A stretch of DNA of 64,000 nucleotides from DASZTU01 sp035493835 (GTDB lineage: Bacteria > Pseudomonadota > Alphaproteobacteria > Rhizobiales > Devosiaceae). Below, in pieces: positions 26,781-34,544 of the stretch. Where the stretch lies: positions 1-64,000 of the forward strand of contig DATJHO010000082.1 in assembly GCA_035493835.1 (NCBI GenBank), written 5' to 3'. Each line of letters opens with the position of its first letter. The first letter of the stretch is position 1. Both the position numbers and the translations under genes were made by a program. The notes beneath the pieces were generated by a model. The model saw only the letters and a list, made by a program, of their open reading frames with translations, did no database searches and was not told the origin of the DNA.

Positions 26781-28630
26781 TACCCCACGATCTGCCCCTT
26801 CAGCGCCTTTTCATATTCCTTGCGCGCCCGCTTTACCTCCACGCGCTCGGAAATTTCCGGCACCGCGACGTCCCACCAGTGCCCTCCCGCCTCGGTGGTG
26901 ATCGCCGGATCGGTATCAATGACGATGACCGTCGTCTTTGGCTCGGCCCTGGTCTTTTCCAGCGCCGCCTCGAGCTCGCCGATCGATTTCACCTGGCCCG
27001 CGACCGCGCCCATCGAGGCGGCGTGGGCGACAAAGTCGATCGGTGGCAGCACTTCGTGCCGTGAATCTTTGAAAAGGTTATTGAAATTGGCCCCGCCGGT
27101 CGCCGTCTGCAGCCGGTTGATGCAGCCGAAGCCGCCATTGTCGAGCAGCACGATGGTGAGTTTCTTGCCCAGCATCACCGAGGTCGCGATTTCGGAATTC
27201 AGCATCATGTAGCTGCCATCGCCGACCATGACGACGACATCGGCGTCGGGCCGCGCCAGCTTCACCCCGAGCCCGCCGGCGATCTCATAGCCCATGGTCG
27301 AATAGCCATATTCGAGATGGTAGCTGCCGGGCGTCGTCGCCGGCCAGAGCTTGTGGAGTTCGCCCGGCAGGCCGCCTGCGGCGCAGACGAGGACCGCATC
27401 CTTTCCGCGGGTCCGGGCAACCGCGCCGACGACCTGCGCATCGGAAGGGACAAGGGCATTGGTTTCGGCAACCGCTTCGGCAGCCGATTTGAGCCATGCC
27501 GCCTTGGCAGTTTCCGCCATCCCGACCCAGGCCTTGGGGGCTGTCCATTTGCCGAGCGCCTGGTCCAGCGCTTCGAGCCCCACCCGAGCGTCGCCCACCA
27601 GCGGTAGCGCCCGGTGTTTTGTCGCATCGAAAGGCTGGACGTTGAGGGCGATGATTTTGACGTCCTCGTTCTTGAACAGCGCCCATGAGCCGGTGGTGAA
27701 ATCCTGAAGGCGGGTGCCGACCGCCAGCACCACATCCGCCTCTTCGGCCAGCGCGTTGGCGGCCGAGGAGCCTGTGACGCCGACCGAGCCCATATTGAGC
27801 CGGTGGGCGTGAGGGAGGCTCGATTTGCCCGCCTGCGTCTCCATCACAGGAATGCCGTGGCCCTCGGCAAAGCTCGTCAGCGCCTCGGTCGCCTCGGAAT
27901 AAAGGACGCCGCCGCCGGCGATGATTACCGGCTTTTGCGCATGCTGCAGGGCAGTGGCAGCCGCCGCGAACTCGTCGGCATCGGGCAGGATGCGGCGCGG
28001 CAGCCAGAGCTTTTCCTCGAAGAAACTCTCCGGATAATCGTGGGCCTCAGCCTGCACGTCCTGGCACAGCGCCAGCGTCACGGGCCCGCAATCGGCGGGG
28101 TCGGTGAGCACGCGCATGGCCCGGTTGAGGGCCGAAATGATCTGCTCTGGCCGCGTGATGCGGTCGAAATAGCGAGAAACCGGCCGAAACACGTCATTGA
28201 CCGAGACTGTTCCGTCGCCAAAGCTCTCGAGCTGCTGCAGCACCGGATCGGGGCCGCGGCTGGCGAATACGTCGCCCGGCAGCAGCAAGAGCGGCAGGCG
28301 ATTGACATGCGCCATCGCCGCAGCGGTGACCATATTGGTCGCACCAGGTCCGATCGAGGAGGTCACCGCCATGAAGCGACGGCGGAAGCTGGCCTTGGCA
28401 AAGGCGACAGCCGCATGGGCCATCCCCTGCTCATTGTGCGCCCGATAGGTCGGTAGTTCGTTGCGCACGCCATAGAGCGCTTCCCCGAGCCCGGCGACAT
28501 TGCCGTGGCCGAAAATGGCAAAGACGCCACCGAAGATCGGCACCGTCCGGCCGTCGATCTCGGTCATCTGCCGGGTCAGGAATTTTGCCACGGCCTGCGC
28601 CATGGTGAGGCGGATGGTTGTCTGGGTCAT
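26780..28630 (-). CDS. iolD: 3D-(3,5/4)-trihydroxycyclohexane-1,2-dione acylhydrolase
   Basis: 616 residues, a thiamine-diphosphate enzyme that opens the cyclohexane ring to 5-deoxy-glucuronate. The N-terminal Pyr domain has the catalytic-Glu region YRAHNEQGMAHAAVA, with SSIGPGATNM following. The C-terminal PP domain has the cofactor-binding GDGSYMMLNSEI and NGGFGCINRLQ. Length is normal for IolD. It lies between iolC and iolE in the same direction. The ATG at 28630 has GGGGAG about nine bases away. Confidence 0.95.
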   Translation of the reverse strand: MTQTTIRLTMAQAVAKFLTRQMTEIDGRTVPIFGGVFAIFGHGNVAGLGEALYGVRNELPTYRAHNEQGMAHAAVAFAKASFRRRFMAVTSSIGPGATNMVTAAAMAHVNRLPLLLLPGDVFASRGPDPVLQQLESFGDGTVSVNDVFRPVSRYFDRITRPEQIISALNRAMRVLTDPADCGPVTLALCQDVQAEAHDYPESFFEEKLWLPRRILPDADEFAAAATALQHAQKPVIIAGGGVLYSEATEALTSFAEGHGIPVMETQAGKSSLPHAHRLNMGSVGVTGSSAANALAEEADVVLAVGTRLQDFTTGSWALFKNEDVKIIALNVQPFDATKHRALPLVGDARVGLEALDQALGKWTAPKAWVGMAETAKAAWLKSAAEAVAETNALVPSDAQVVGAVARTRGKDAVLVCAAGGLPGELHKLWPATTPGSYHLEYGYSTMGYEIAGGLGVKLARPDADVVVMVGDGSYMMLNSEIATSVMLGKKLTIVLLDNGGFGCINRLQTATGGANFNNLFKDSRHEVLPPIDFVAHAASMGAVAGQVKSIGELEAALEKTRAEPKTTVIVIDTDPAITTEAGGHWWDVAVPEISERVEVKRARKEYEKALKGQIVG

Positions 28631-28667
28631 GCTTTTCGCTCCCCTGGGGGCAATAAACCCAAGACCT

Positions 28668-28740
28668 CACCCTGAGCCTGTCGAAGGGCGAGGTCTCGTG
28701 CCGGCCGTTCTCGTGGTTCGACAAGCTCACCATGAGGGCA
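28668..28740. repeat. Paired copy of the CCTGAGCCTGTCGAAGG repeat family
   Basis: CACCCTGAGCCTGTCGAAGG and, mirrored, GGTTCGACAAGCTCACCATG lie 25 bases apart in the iolC-iolD gap. The same two half-elements occur near 0.9, 5.1, 44.9 and 58.5 kb. The pair can form a stem-loop in the iol message. Confidence 0.75.
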
Positions 28741-28765
28741 ATCGATAAGCCCGGTGAGAGCCATC

Positions 28766-30655
28766 TCACGCCTCCTCCCACGCCGCGCACAGTGCCGCGA
28801 AGCGGTCGGTCATCTCCGTGACCGCCGCCTCATCGTCCATTCTGCCCGAAAACCAGGCTCGGGCGGCATCGCCAAAAATAGTGCGGCCGACGGCAAAGCC
28901 CCGCACTGTCCTGGCCTTTCTTGCAATCCGGAAAGCCCGTTTCAGTTCCTCGGCTGGCGCATCCAGCCCGAGCAGCAGCACCCCGCGGCAGAATGGATCG
29001 CGGGCTTCGATCACGTCGTCGACCGCCGACCAGGCCGCAGAGTCTTGCTGGGGCTCGAGCTTCCACCAATCGGGCTTCAGGCCAGTATCGTAGAGCTCGC
29101 CCAGCGCGCGGGCCATGGTTTGATGGTCCACCGGCCCGGCCTTGGAGGCGATGATCTCGATCAGGATCTCGCGCCCGATCTTCCGGGCGGCATCATAGGC
29201 CGCGCGCAGTTTTTCCAGCTGCTCGGCCTTCAGCTCGACGGAATCGTCGGGGTGGTAAAAGCACAGGACTTTCAGGCAATGCTCGACCGGCCATTCGATC
29301 AGCCGGCTGCCGACGTCGGGCGAGAATTCGAATTTCAGCGGCCGCGAGCCCGGCAGTTCGAGCGGCCGCGCGACCCAGAAGTGCCGGTTCCCCGCCAGGG
29401 CAAACAGTGCCTCGCGGCCATATTTGTCGTCGAGCAGCATGCCGAAGCCGGGCCGGCCGGCGGCCACCCGGATTGCCGCCTTGACGGCCAAAAGCTTGAA
29501 GGCCGAAAGCTTTTCCGGGGTTGCGCCCTCGATCGCCTCGAGCTGGCTGCGATGGTCGACGGCGAGGGCCCGCAACACGGGAATTTGCCGGCGCCGCGTG
29601 GTCGCCCAGTGGATGTGGTTGAGTGCCTCGTCCCTGCGGAGGGCGCGCTCCTTGCTGCCGTGCTCAAGGAAGTAGGAAAGTTCCGTCCAGGTCGGATATT
29701 CCGGGGCGCAGAGCAGGCGGCTCACGGCAAAGGCGCCGCAAGCATTGGCCCAACTGGCGCAGGTTGAAAGCGGCTCGCCCCCGAGCCAGCCGCGCAAAAA
29801 GCCCGACATGAACGCATCGCCCGCGCCCAGGACGTTGTAGATTTCGATCGGGAAGCCCTTGCCGATGATGCCCGCTTCCAGATCGTCCGGGATCTGCCCG
29901 GCATAGACGATGCAGCCCATGGCGCCGCGCTTGAGCACGATGGTCGCGTCGGAAACCGCGCGGATCGCCCTGAGCGCTTCGAACGCGTTGTCGGCGCCCG
30001 AGGCGATGCGGATTTCCTCCTCGGTGCCGACGATGAGATCGCAATCGGGCAAAATGGTCTTGAGCTGCGCCGAAACCCGGTCTGATTTGACATAGCGTTC
30101 GAACCCCGCCTCATGCCCGGCGAGGCCCCAGAGGTTGGGGCGATAGTCGATGTCGAACACCACTTTGCGGCCATTGGCCTTGGCGATACGGATCGCCTTG
30201 CGCTGTGCCGCATCACTGTTTGGCTTGGAAAAATGCGTGCCGGTGACGACGATGGCACCGGCCGAGGCGATAAAATCCTCGTCGATATCATCCTCCGACA
30301 GCGCCATGTCGGCGCAATCGGTGCGGACGAAGATCATCGGCGAGACGCCCTCGGCCTCGACTGCCAGCAGCACCAGGGACGTCAGCCGGTCCGGGTCGGT
30401 GGCAATGCCGGCCGTTTCGACGCCTTCGCGAACGAGCTGCTCGCGGACAAAACGGCCCATCTGCTCATTGCCGACGCGGGTGATGAGCGCCGATCTGAGC
30501 CCCAGTCGCGCCGTGCCGACCGCAATATTGGCGGGGCAGCCGCCGACCGACTTGGCGAAGGTGGAAATATCTTCGAGGCGGCTGCCAATCTGCTGCCCGT
30601 AGAGATCCACCGAGGAGCGGCCGATGGCAATGACATCGAGGACCGGCGCTGCCAT
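28766..30655 (-). CDS. iolC: Bifunctional 5-dehydro-2-deoxygluconokinase / DUF2090 aldolase-like protein
   Basis: 629 residues, twice the length of Bacillus IolC. Residues 1 to about 320 are a PfkB kinase (GGCPANIAVGTARLG near 38-52 and NVLGAGDAFMSG near 275), which phosphorylates 2-deoxy-5-keto-D-gluconate. Residues from about 330 form a DUF2090 domain (HWATTRRRQIPVLRALAVDHR ... LCFYHPDD), which resembles class I aldolases and is annotated in alphaproteobacteria as taking the place of IolJ. No separate iolJ is in the window. The ATG follows GGAGGCAATC. It is the first gene of the minus-strand iol operon. Confidence 0.92.
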   Translation of the reverse strand: MAAPVLDVIAIGRSSVDLYGQQIGSRLEDISTFAKSVGGCPANIAVGTARLGLRSALITRVGNEQMGRFVREQLVREGVETAGIATDPDRLTSLVLLAVEAEGVSPMIFVRTDCADMALSEDDIDEDFIASAGAIVVTGTHFSKPNSDAAQRKAIRIAKANGRKVVFDIDYRPNLWGLAGHEAGFERYVKSDRVSAQLKTILPDCDLIVGTEEEIRIASGADNAFEALRAIRAVSDATIVLKRGAMGCIVYAGQIPDDLEAGIIGKGFPIEIYNVLGAGDAFMSGFLRGWLGGEPLSTCASWANACGAFAVSRLLCAPEYPTWTELSYFLEHGSKERALRRDEALNHIHWATTRRRQIPVLRALAVDHRSQLEAIEGATPEKLSAFKLLAVKAAIRVAAGRPGFGMLLDDKYGREALFALAGNRHFWVARPLELPGSRPLKFEFSPDVGSRLIEWPVEHCLKVLCFYHPDDSVELKAEQLEKLRAAYDAARKIGREILIEIIASKAGPVDHQTMARALGELYDTGLKPDWWKLEPQQDSAAWSAVDDVIEARDPFCRGVLLLGLDAPAEELKRAFRIARKARTVRGFAVGRTIFGDAARAWFSGRMDDEAAVTEMTDRFAALCAAWEEA

Positions 30656-30744
30656 GATTGCCTCCCCGCAATGAACTGGACAGTGACCGGGGGCAGTTGT
30701 ATCGCTCGCTCGATTGAACCGTCAATTCCGACTTCTTCTATTTC

Positions 30745-30758
30745 GGAACAGAAGTTCC
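30745..30758. promoter_or_regulatory. Candidate IolR site GGAA-N6-TTCC between iolC and iolG
   Basis: GGAACAGAAGTTCC fits the GGAA-N6-TTCC palindrome reported for the RpiR-type repressor IolR of Sinorhizobium. It sits in the 126-bp divergent promoter region, just downstream of a possible iolG promoter (TTGAAC near 30714, TCTATT 17 bases later). No iolR gene is in the window. Confidence 0.55.
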
Positions 30759-30781
30759 AGCATCGGCTCGGGAGGGGAGCA

Positions 30782-31771
30782 ATGATACGGTTTGGAGTCT
30801 TGGGCGCCGGCCGGATCGGCAATGTACACGCCAGAACGATCGCGGGATCGGGGCGGGCGAGCGTCGTCTATGTCGCCGACGCCGTTCCCGAAGCGGCGGA
30901 AACACTGGCGGCGACTGTAGGCGCCAAAGTCGCCTCGGTGGGGGAAATCATCGCGGCCACGGACGTCGATGCCATCCTCATCGGCACGCCGACCGACACT
31001 CATGCCGACCTGATCGAGCGATGCGCGCTGGCCGGAAAGGCGATCCTCTGCGAAAAGCCGGTGTCGCTCTCGGTCGAGCGCATCGAACAGTGCCTGCCCG
31101 TGGTGGAAAAGGCCGGCGTGCCGCTGCTGATCGGCTTCAATCGCCGCTACGACCCCAATTTTCGCGCGCTGGAGCAGCGCCTGCGGGCGGGCGAGGTCGG
31201 CGAGGTCGAAATCCTCACGATCACCAGCCGCGACCCTGCCCCGCCGCCGGTCAGCTATATCGAGCGTTCGGGCGGGCTTTTTCGCGACATGATGATCCAC
31301 GATTTCGACATGGCGCGGTTCCTTCTGGGCGAGGAGATCGTTTCCGTCCACGCCCTGGGGAGCGTCTTGACCGACCCGGCGATCAAGCCGACCGGCGATG
31401 TCGATACCGCCGTGGTCCACATGCAGACGGCGTCGGGCAAGCTGGTGGTGATTTCCAACTCCCGCCGCGCCACTTATGGCTATGATCAGCGCGTCGAGGT
31501 GCATGGCAGCAAGGGTATGCTCCGTGCCGGCAATATCCACATGACCACGCTGGAAAAAGCCGACGGCTCGGGTTTTACCGCCGATGTGATCCAGAATTTT
31601 TTCATCGACCGCTATGCGGCCGCCTACGCCGCCGAGATTTCCGCTTTTCTCGACGCGGTGGAAAAGGGCACCCCGCCCAAGGCCGACGGCCATGACGGGC
31701 TGATGGCGCAAAAGCTGGCGGAAGCGGCGACGCGGTCGTCGCAGAGCGGGGACGCGGTGCGGGTGGAATAG
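30782..31771 (+). CDS. iolG: Inositol 2-dehydrogenase (Gfo/Idh/MocA family)
   Basis: 329 residues. It oxidises myo-inositol to 2-keto-myo-inositol with NAD. The Rossmann motif is GAGRIG at 8-13; CEKPVSLSVERIE holds the conserved EKP lysine, and the catalytic region shows DMMIHDFDMARFL with the Asp and His used in proton transfer. The ATG follows GGGAGGGGAGC; a longer frame from 30113 is antisense to iolC and not real. Divergent from iolC with a candidate IolR site between them. Confidence 0.92.
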   Translation: MIRFGVLGAGRIGNVHARTIAGSGRASVVYVADAVPEAAETLAATVGAKVASVGEIIAATDVDAILIGTPTDTHADLIERCALAGKAILCEKPVSLSVERIEQCLPVVEKAGVPLLIGFNRRYDPNFRALEQRLRAGEVGEVEILTITSRDPAPPPVSYIERSGGLFRDMMIHDFDMARFLLGEEIVSVHALGSVLTDPAIKPTGDVDTAVVHMQTASGKLVVISNSRRATYGYDQRVEVHGSKGMLRAGNIHMTTLEKADGSGFTADVIQNFFIDRYAAAYAAEISAFLDAVEKGTPPKADGHDGLMAQKLAEAATRSSQSGDAVRVE

Positions 31772-31792
31772 TCAGCCATGCCCAGAAGACCC

Positions 31793-31822
31793 CCTCCCCA
31801 CCCCTCCCCGCAAGGGGGAGGC
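31793..31822. repeat. Single C-rich/G-rich repeat module
   Basis: CCCACCCCTCCCCGCAAGGG followed by GGAGG matches half of the inverted modules at 1.0, 8.8 and 26.7 kb. It lies in the 103-bp gap between iolG and the next oxidoreductase gene. Confidence 0.5.
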
Positions 31823-31874
31823 GTCCGGCGAAGCTTGCGGCCAGTGAGTGAGCGATCAGCAAACGGAGGGGAAG

Positions 31875-32987
31875 ATGGAGGAAATCGGCGTCGGCCTGAT
31901 CGGCACCGGCTACATGGGAAAATGCCATGCGCTGGCCTGGAATGCGGTCAAGCCGGTCTTCGGCGAGGGCCCCAAACCACGCCTGGTGCTTCTGGGCGAG
32001 GCGACCGCCGCGCTGGCGGCGCAGCGGGCGGAGGAGCTCGGCTTCCAGAAATCGACGGGCGACTGGCGCGAGGTGATCGCCGATCCGGCGGTGCAAGTCG
32101 TCTCGATCACCGCGCCAAACGCCTTCCACGCCGAGATGGCGATCGCGGCGCTGGACGCCGGCAAGCATATCTGGTGCGAAAAGCCGATGGCCGTCAGCCT
32201 TGCAGATGCAGAGCGCATGGCGGCTGTGGCGGGAGCGACGGACAGGGTTACGGCGCTCGGCTACAACTACATCCAGAACCCAATCATCCGGCACATCAAG
32301 AAGCTGCTTGGCGAAGGCGTGATCGGCACGGTGAACCATGTCCGCATCGAAATGGACGAGGATTTTCTGGCCGATCCCGAAACGCCGTTTTCCCTGAAAA
32401 ACGACGCGACCTCGGGCCTGGGCGCGCTCGATGACTTTGGTGTCCACCCATTGTCCCTGCTGCATGATCTCCTTGGGGACGTGCGGCGGGTAATGGCCAA
32501 TCTCGCAAGACCTTATGCCGATCGGCCTTTGCCGAAGGGCGGCCGGCGCGCGGTGGAAACCTTCGATATCGCCAGCATTCTCTTCGAGCTCAAAGGCGGC
32601 ATTTCCGGCGTCATGGCGCTCAATCGGTCGGCCTGGGGCCGCAAGGGGCGGATCGCGCTGCAGATCTTTGGCTCGGAGGGCAGCATCGCCTACGATCAGG
32701 AGCGCTTCAACGAGTTCCAGCTTTTCACCCGAGAGGGCCGCGCAACGGAACAGGGGCTCCGGACCATTTTGGCCGGGCCGCAGCACCCGCCCTATGACCG
32801 GTTCATTCCGGCGCCGGGGCACGGGCTCGGCTTCAACGATTTGAAGGTGATCGAGGCGCACGAGTTGCTGCGGGCCATCCGCGGCGAGCCCGCCCATCTC
32901 ATCGATTTTGCCACCGGTCTCGGCATCGAGCGGGCGGTTCACGCCATGGCGCAAAGCCACGAGAGGCAAGGATGGGTGGAGGTCTAG
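31875..32987 (+). CDS. Gfo/Idh/MocA family oxidoreductase
   Basis: 370 residues from an ATG with GGAGGGGAAG upstream. The NAD(P)-binding GTGYMG lies at 9-14 of the Rossmann domain, and CEKPMAVSLADAERM carries the EKP motif. The second domain has LDDFGVHPLSLLHDLLGD, the region of the catalytic His. Its place after iolG suggests a role with another inositol isomer or inositol derivative (IolW- or IolX-like), but sequence does not fix the substrate. Confidence 0.88.
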   Translation: MEEIGVGLIGTGYMGKCHALAWNAVKPVFGEGPKPRLVLLGEATAALAAQRAEELGFQKSTGDWREVIADPAVQVVSITAPNAFHAEMAIAALDAGKHIWCEKPMAVSLADAERMAAVAGATDRVTALGYNYIQNPIIRHIKKLLGEGVIGTVNHVRIEMDEDFLADPETPFSLKNDATSGLGALDDFGVHPLSLLHDLLGDVRRVMANLARPYADRPLPKGGRRAVETFDIASILFELKGGISGVMALNRSAWGRKGRIALQIFGSEGSIAYDQERFNEFQLFTREGRATEQGLRTILAGPQHPPYDRFIPAPGHGLGFNDLKVIEAHELLRAIRGEPAHLIDFATGLGIERAVHAMAQSHERQGWVEV

Positions 32988-33045
32988 CGGAGGAACGCGG
33001 ACGCACCCCCACCCATCGTTCCCCACGAGGGGGAAGGGTATTGGC

Positions 33046-33948
33046 TCAGGCCACCGCCGCCGACGAGGTCGGCCGGGCCCGATTTTCTCGCGTCATGATG
33101 TAGAGCGAGGCCGAAACGATCAGCAGCGCACCCGGCCAGAAATTGAGGCCCGGCACCTGCGACAGCACCACCCAGCTGGCGAGCAGGTTGAGCGGCAGCT
33201 TTAGATCGTCGAAGGGCTGGAGATAGGTGGCATCGGCGACGGCATAGGCCTTGGTCAGCAGATATTGCGAGAGCGCCGTCAGCAGCCCCAGCCCGACCAC
33301 CAGCCACAGGACGTTGCCCGTCGGCAGCGCCAGTCCGGCTGGGATCAGGAACAGCGCATTGATCGGCGTCAGCAGCAGCAACAGGTAAAGCGTGATCGAT
33401 TCCGGCTTTTCGTCGCGCGTCAGGTACTTTGTCATTAGCGATGCCCCACCCCAGAGCGCCGCCGCCGCGACCGGCAGCAGCGAGGCCCAGGTGAAAGCCG
33501 ACGACCAGGGCTGCAGGATGATCATGCCGCCGACGAATCCGGTGCCGGTAGCGACCAGCCGCGCCGGCGTCACCCGCTCGCGCAAAAAGATTGCGGCGCC
33601 GAGAATGATGAAAAAGGGCGAAGTCATCACCAGTGCGATCACCTGCCAGAGCGGCACGCCGGCGGCGAAGGCGAAGCCCCAGGCCTGCGCACCGGCAGCG
33701 GAGAACACGACCCTGAGGATGTGCATTGCCGGATGGCGGCTCTTCAGCGACTTCAGCCCCAGGCTGAAGATGAGCGGCAGGCTGAACAGCGAAGCGATGA
33801 GATATTGCCAGAACACCGTGGAAGGGGCGGAAAAGCCCATCTGGTAGGTGATGACCGGCAGCGCCAGGTTGACGCCCGCATAGGCAACCCCGGCGGCCAG
33901 CATCAGGCCGGCACCGAGCACGGGTCGATTGGAGGAAAGCTGGTTCAT
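33046..33948 (-). CDS. ribN: DMT/EamA-family transporter, probable riboflavin importer RibN
   Basis: 300 residues with ten predicted membrane helices in two EamA repeats. On its own it would be only a drug/metabolite-type transporter. The FMN riboswitch in its leader (34045-34193) makes riboflavin uptake the likely role, as for the riboswitch-controlled RibN transporters of rhizobia. The ATG at 33948 follows AAAGGA; an in-frame GTG at 33969 is an alternative. The gene stands alone, ending 58 bp from the convergent oxidoreductase gene. Confidence 0.78.
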   Translation of the reverse strand: MNQLSSNRPVLGAGLMLAAGVAYAGVNLALPVITYQMGFSAPSTVFWQYLIASLFSLPLIFSLGLKSLKSRHPAMHILRVVFSAAGAQAWGFAFAAGVPLWQVIALVMTSPFFIILGAAIFLRERVTPARLVATGTGFVGGMIILQPWSSAFTWASLLPVAAAALWGGASLMTKYLTRDEKPESITLYLLLLLTPINALFLIPAGLALPTGNVLWLVVGLGLLTALSQYLLTKAYAVADATYLQPFDDLKLPLNLLASWVVLSQVPGLNFWPGALLIVSASLYIMTRENRARPTSSAAVA

Positions 33949-33949
33949 C

Positions 33950-33995
33950 TTCGATCCTTTCGTAACCACTTTCCTCAGGGGTCACGGGGATCGAA
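33950..33995 (-). promoter_or_regulatory. Possible Shine-Dalgarno sequestering stem of ribN
   Basis: In the transcript TTCGATCC (from 33995) is an exact complement of GGATCGAA (ending at 33950), which overlaps the AAAGGA ribosome site of ribN. The stem encloses a 30-base loop. No T-run follows the riboswitch, so control by hiding the ribosome site fits better than premature termination. This is inference from pairing by eye. Confidence 0.45.
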
Positions 33996-34044
33996 AATGG
34001 CGCGGCACGGCCGAAAGAGGCCGCCCAAGAATCCAGCTTCGCCC

Positions 34045-34193
34045 GTTCTCTCTCATCCGGACTATGACCGTCGGCCCCGGCATCTCACCGGATCTGCTGA
34101 CCCACCCAAAACCCAGATGGCGCTCGCGGGCTCGGCGTCCGTTTCGAACGCCATACCGCCGGTGGGGATTTTCACCCCGCCCTGAGAACATCT
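34045..34193 (-). ncRNA. FMN riboswitch (RFN element) upstream of ribN
   Basis: Read on the minus strand the conserved blocks come in the right order: GTTCTCAGGGCGGGGTGAAA, TCCCCACCGGCGGTA, AGCCCGCGAGC, GTCAGCAGATCCGGTGAGA, GCCGGGGCCGACGGT and CATAGTCCGGATGAGAGAGA. The closing P1 stem pairs GTTCTC with GAGAAC at the ends. The variable arm between GGCGGTA and AGCCCGCG contains the hairpin GGCGTTCGAAACGGACGCC. The element ends about 97 bases before the ribN start codon. It should shut ribN off when FMN is plentiful. Confidence 0.95.
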
Positions 34194-34210
34194 GGCGGAA
34201 CGTTCCGCCA
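34193..34210. repeat. 18-bp perfect palindrome at the 5' side of the riboswitch
   Basis: TGGCGGAACGTTCCGCCA is fully self-complementary. It lies between the proposed ribN promoter and the riboswitch, so it would fall at or very near the 5' end of the transcript. It may be a DNA operator or a 5' stabilising hairpin. Confidence 0.7.
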
Positions 34211-34218
34211 CAAGCAGA

Positions 34219-34247
34219 CACATAGATCCGCGCTTGGCCGGTTGCAA
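34219..34247 (-). promoter_or_regulatory. Candidate ribN promoter
   Basis: On the minus strand TTGCAA (34247-34242) is followed after 17 bases by TATGTG (34224-34219). Both hexamers are moderate matches to the housekeeping consensus. Transcription would start near 34212, just before the palindrome and riboswitch. Confidence 0.45.
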
Positions 34248-34290
34248 CGAGGCACAAAGGTGTGCGCGAGGACAATGCCTGTGCCGGCAA

Positions 34291-34320
34291 ATCAAAAGGG
34301 CCGCCATTGCTGGCGGCCCC
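34291..34320 (-). terminator. Intrinsic terminator after the 24-codon ORF
   Basis: On the minus strand GGGCCGCC-AGCAAT-GGCGGCCC is followed by TTTTGATTT. The 8-bp G+C stem and T-run make a good rho-independent terminator. It separates the cysA/small-ORF transcript from the ribN promoter. Confidence 0.85.
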
Positions 34321-34393
34321 CATGAGTATTTGCGGCTGACTCTCGGCCCGGGCCGCGGATCAAGATCCGCAGCGGCCCGTCAGGAGGCGCGTA

Positions 34394-34468
34394 TCAGGTC
34401 GAGGGCTGCCCCGACTTGATCACCACGTTTCCAAAGCCTTTTACGAGTGCCGAAACCTCATTAGACAT
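34394..34468 (-). CDS. 24-residue ORF with near-maximal Shine-Dalgarno sequence
   Basis: The ATG at 34468 lies seven bases after AGGAGG inside AAAGGAGGTGATCC (34483-34470), a 14-base perfect complement of the usual 16S rRNA 3' end, far stronger than any other site in the window. The peptide begins MSNEVSALVKGF and ends SGQPST, with a plain TGA stop and a good terminator 70 bases on. It follows cysA by 76 bases. I recognise no family. It may be an abundant small peptide, a modified-peptide precursor or a leader peptide linked to sulfate supply. Translation is strongly suggested; function is unknown. Confidence 0.55.
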   Translation of the reverse strand: MSNEVSALVKGFGNVVIKSGQPST

Positions 34469-34493
34469 TGGATCACCTCCTTTGCGCTGGTTG

Positions 34494-34515
34494 AACATGG
34501 GCCAAACATGGGCCA
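34494..34515. repeat. Tandem 11-bp direct repeat upstream of the small ORF
   Basis: AACATGGGCCA occurs twice back to back (34494-34504 and 34505-34515), that is TGGCCCATGTT twice on the minus strand. It lies 10 to 30 bases before the small ORF's ribosome site, where a promoter or operator of its own would sit. Confidence 0.7.
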
Positions 34516-34544
34516 ATCAGCGCATCAATGCAAGGGGTGAGGGA

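Noticed and set aside
34470..34483. GGATCACCTCCTTT read as a fragment of a 16S rRNA gene 3' end
   Set aside because: Only 14 bases match; the flanking rRNA sequence (GCGGCT before, CTAAGGA after) is absent, and an ATG lies at ideal distance on the other strand.
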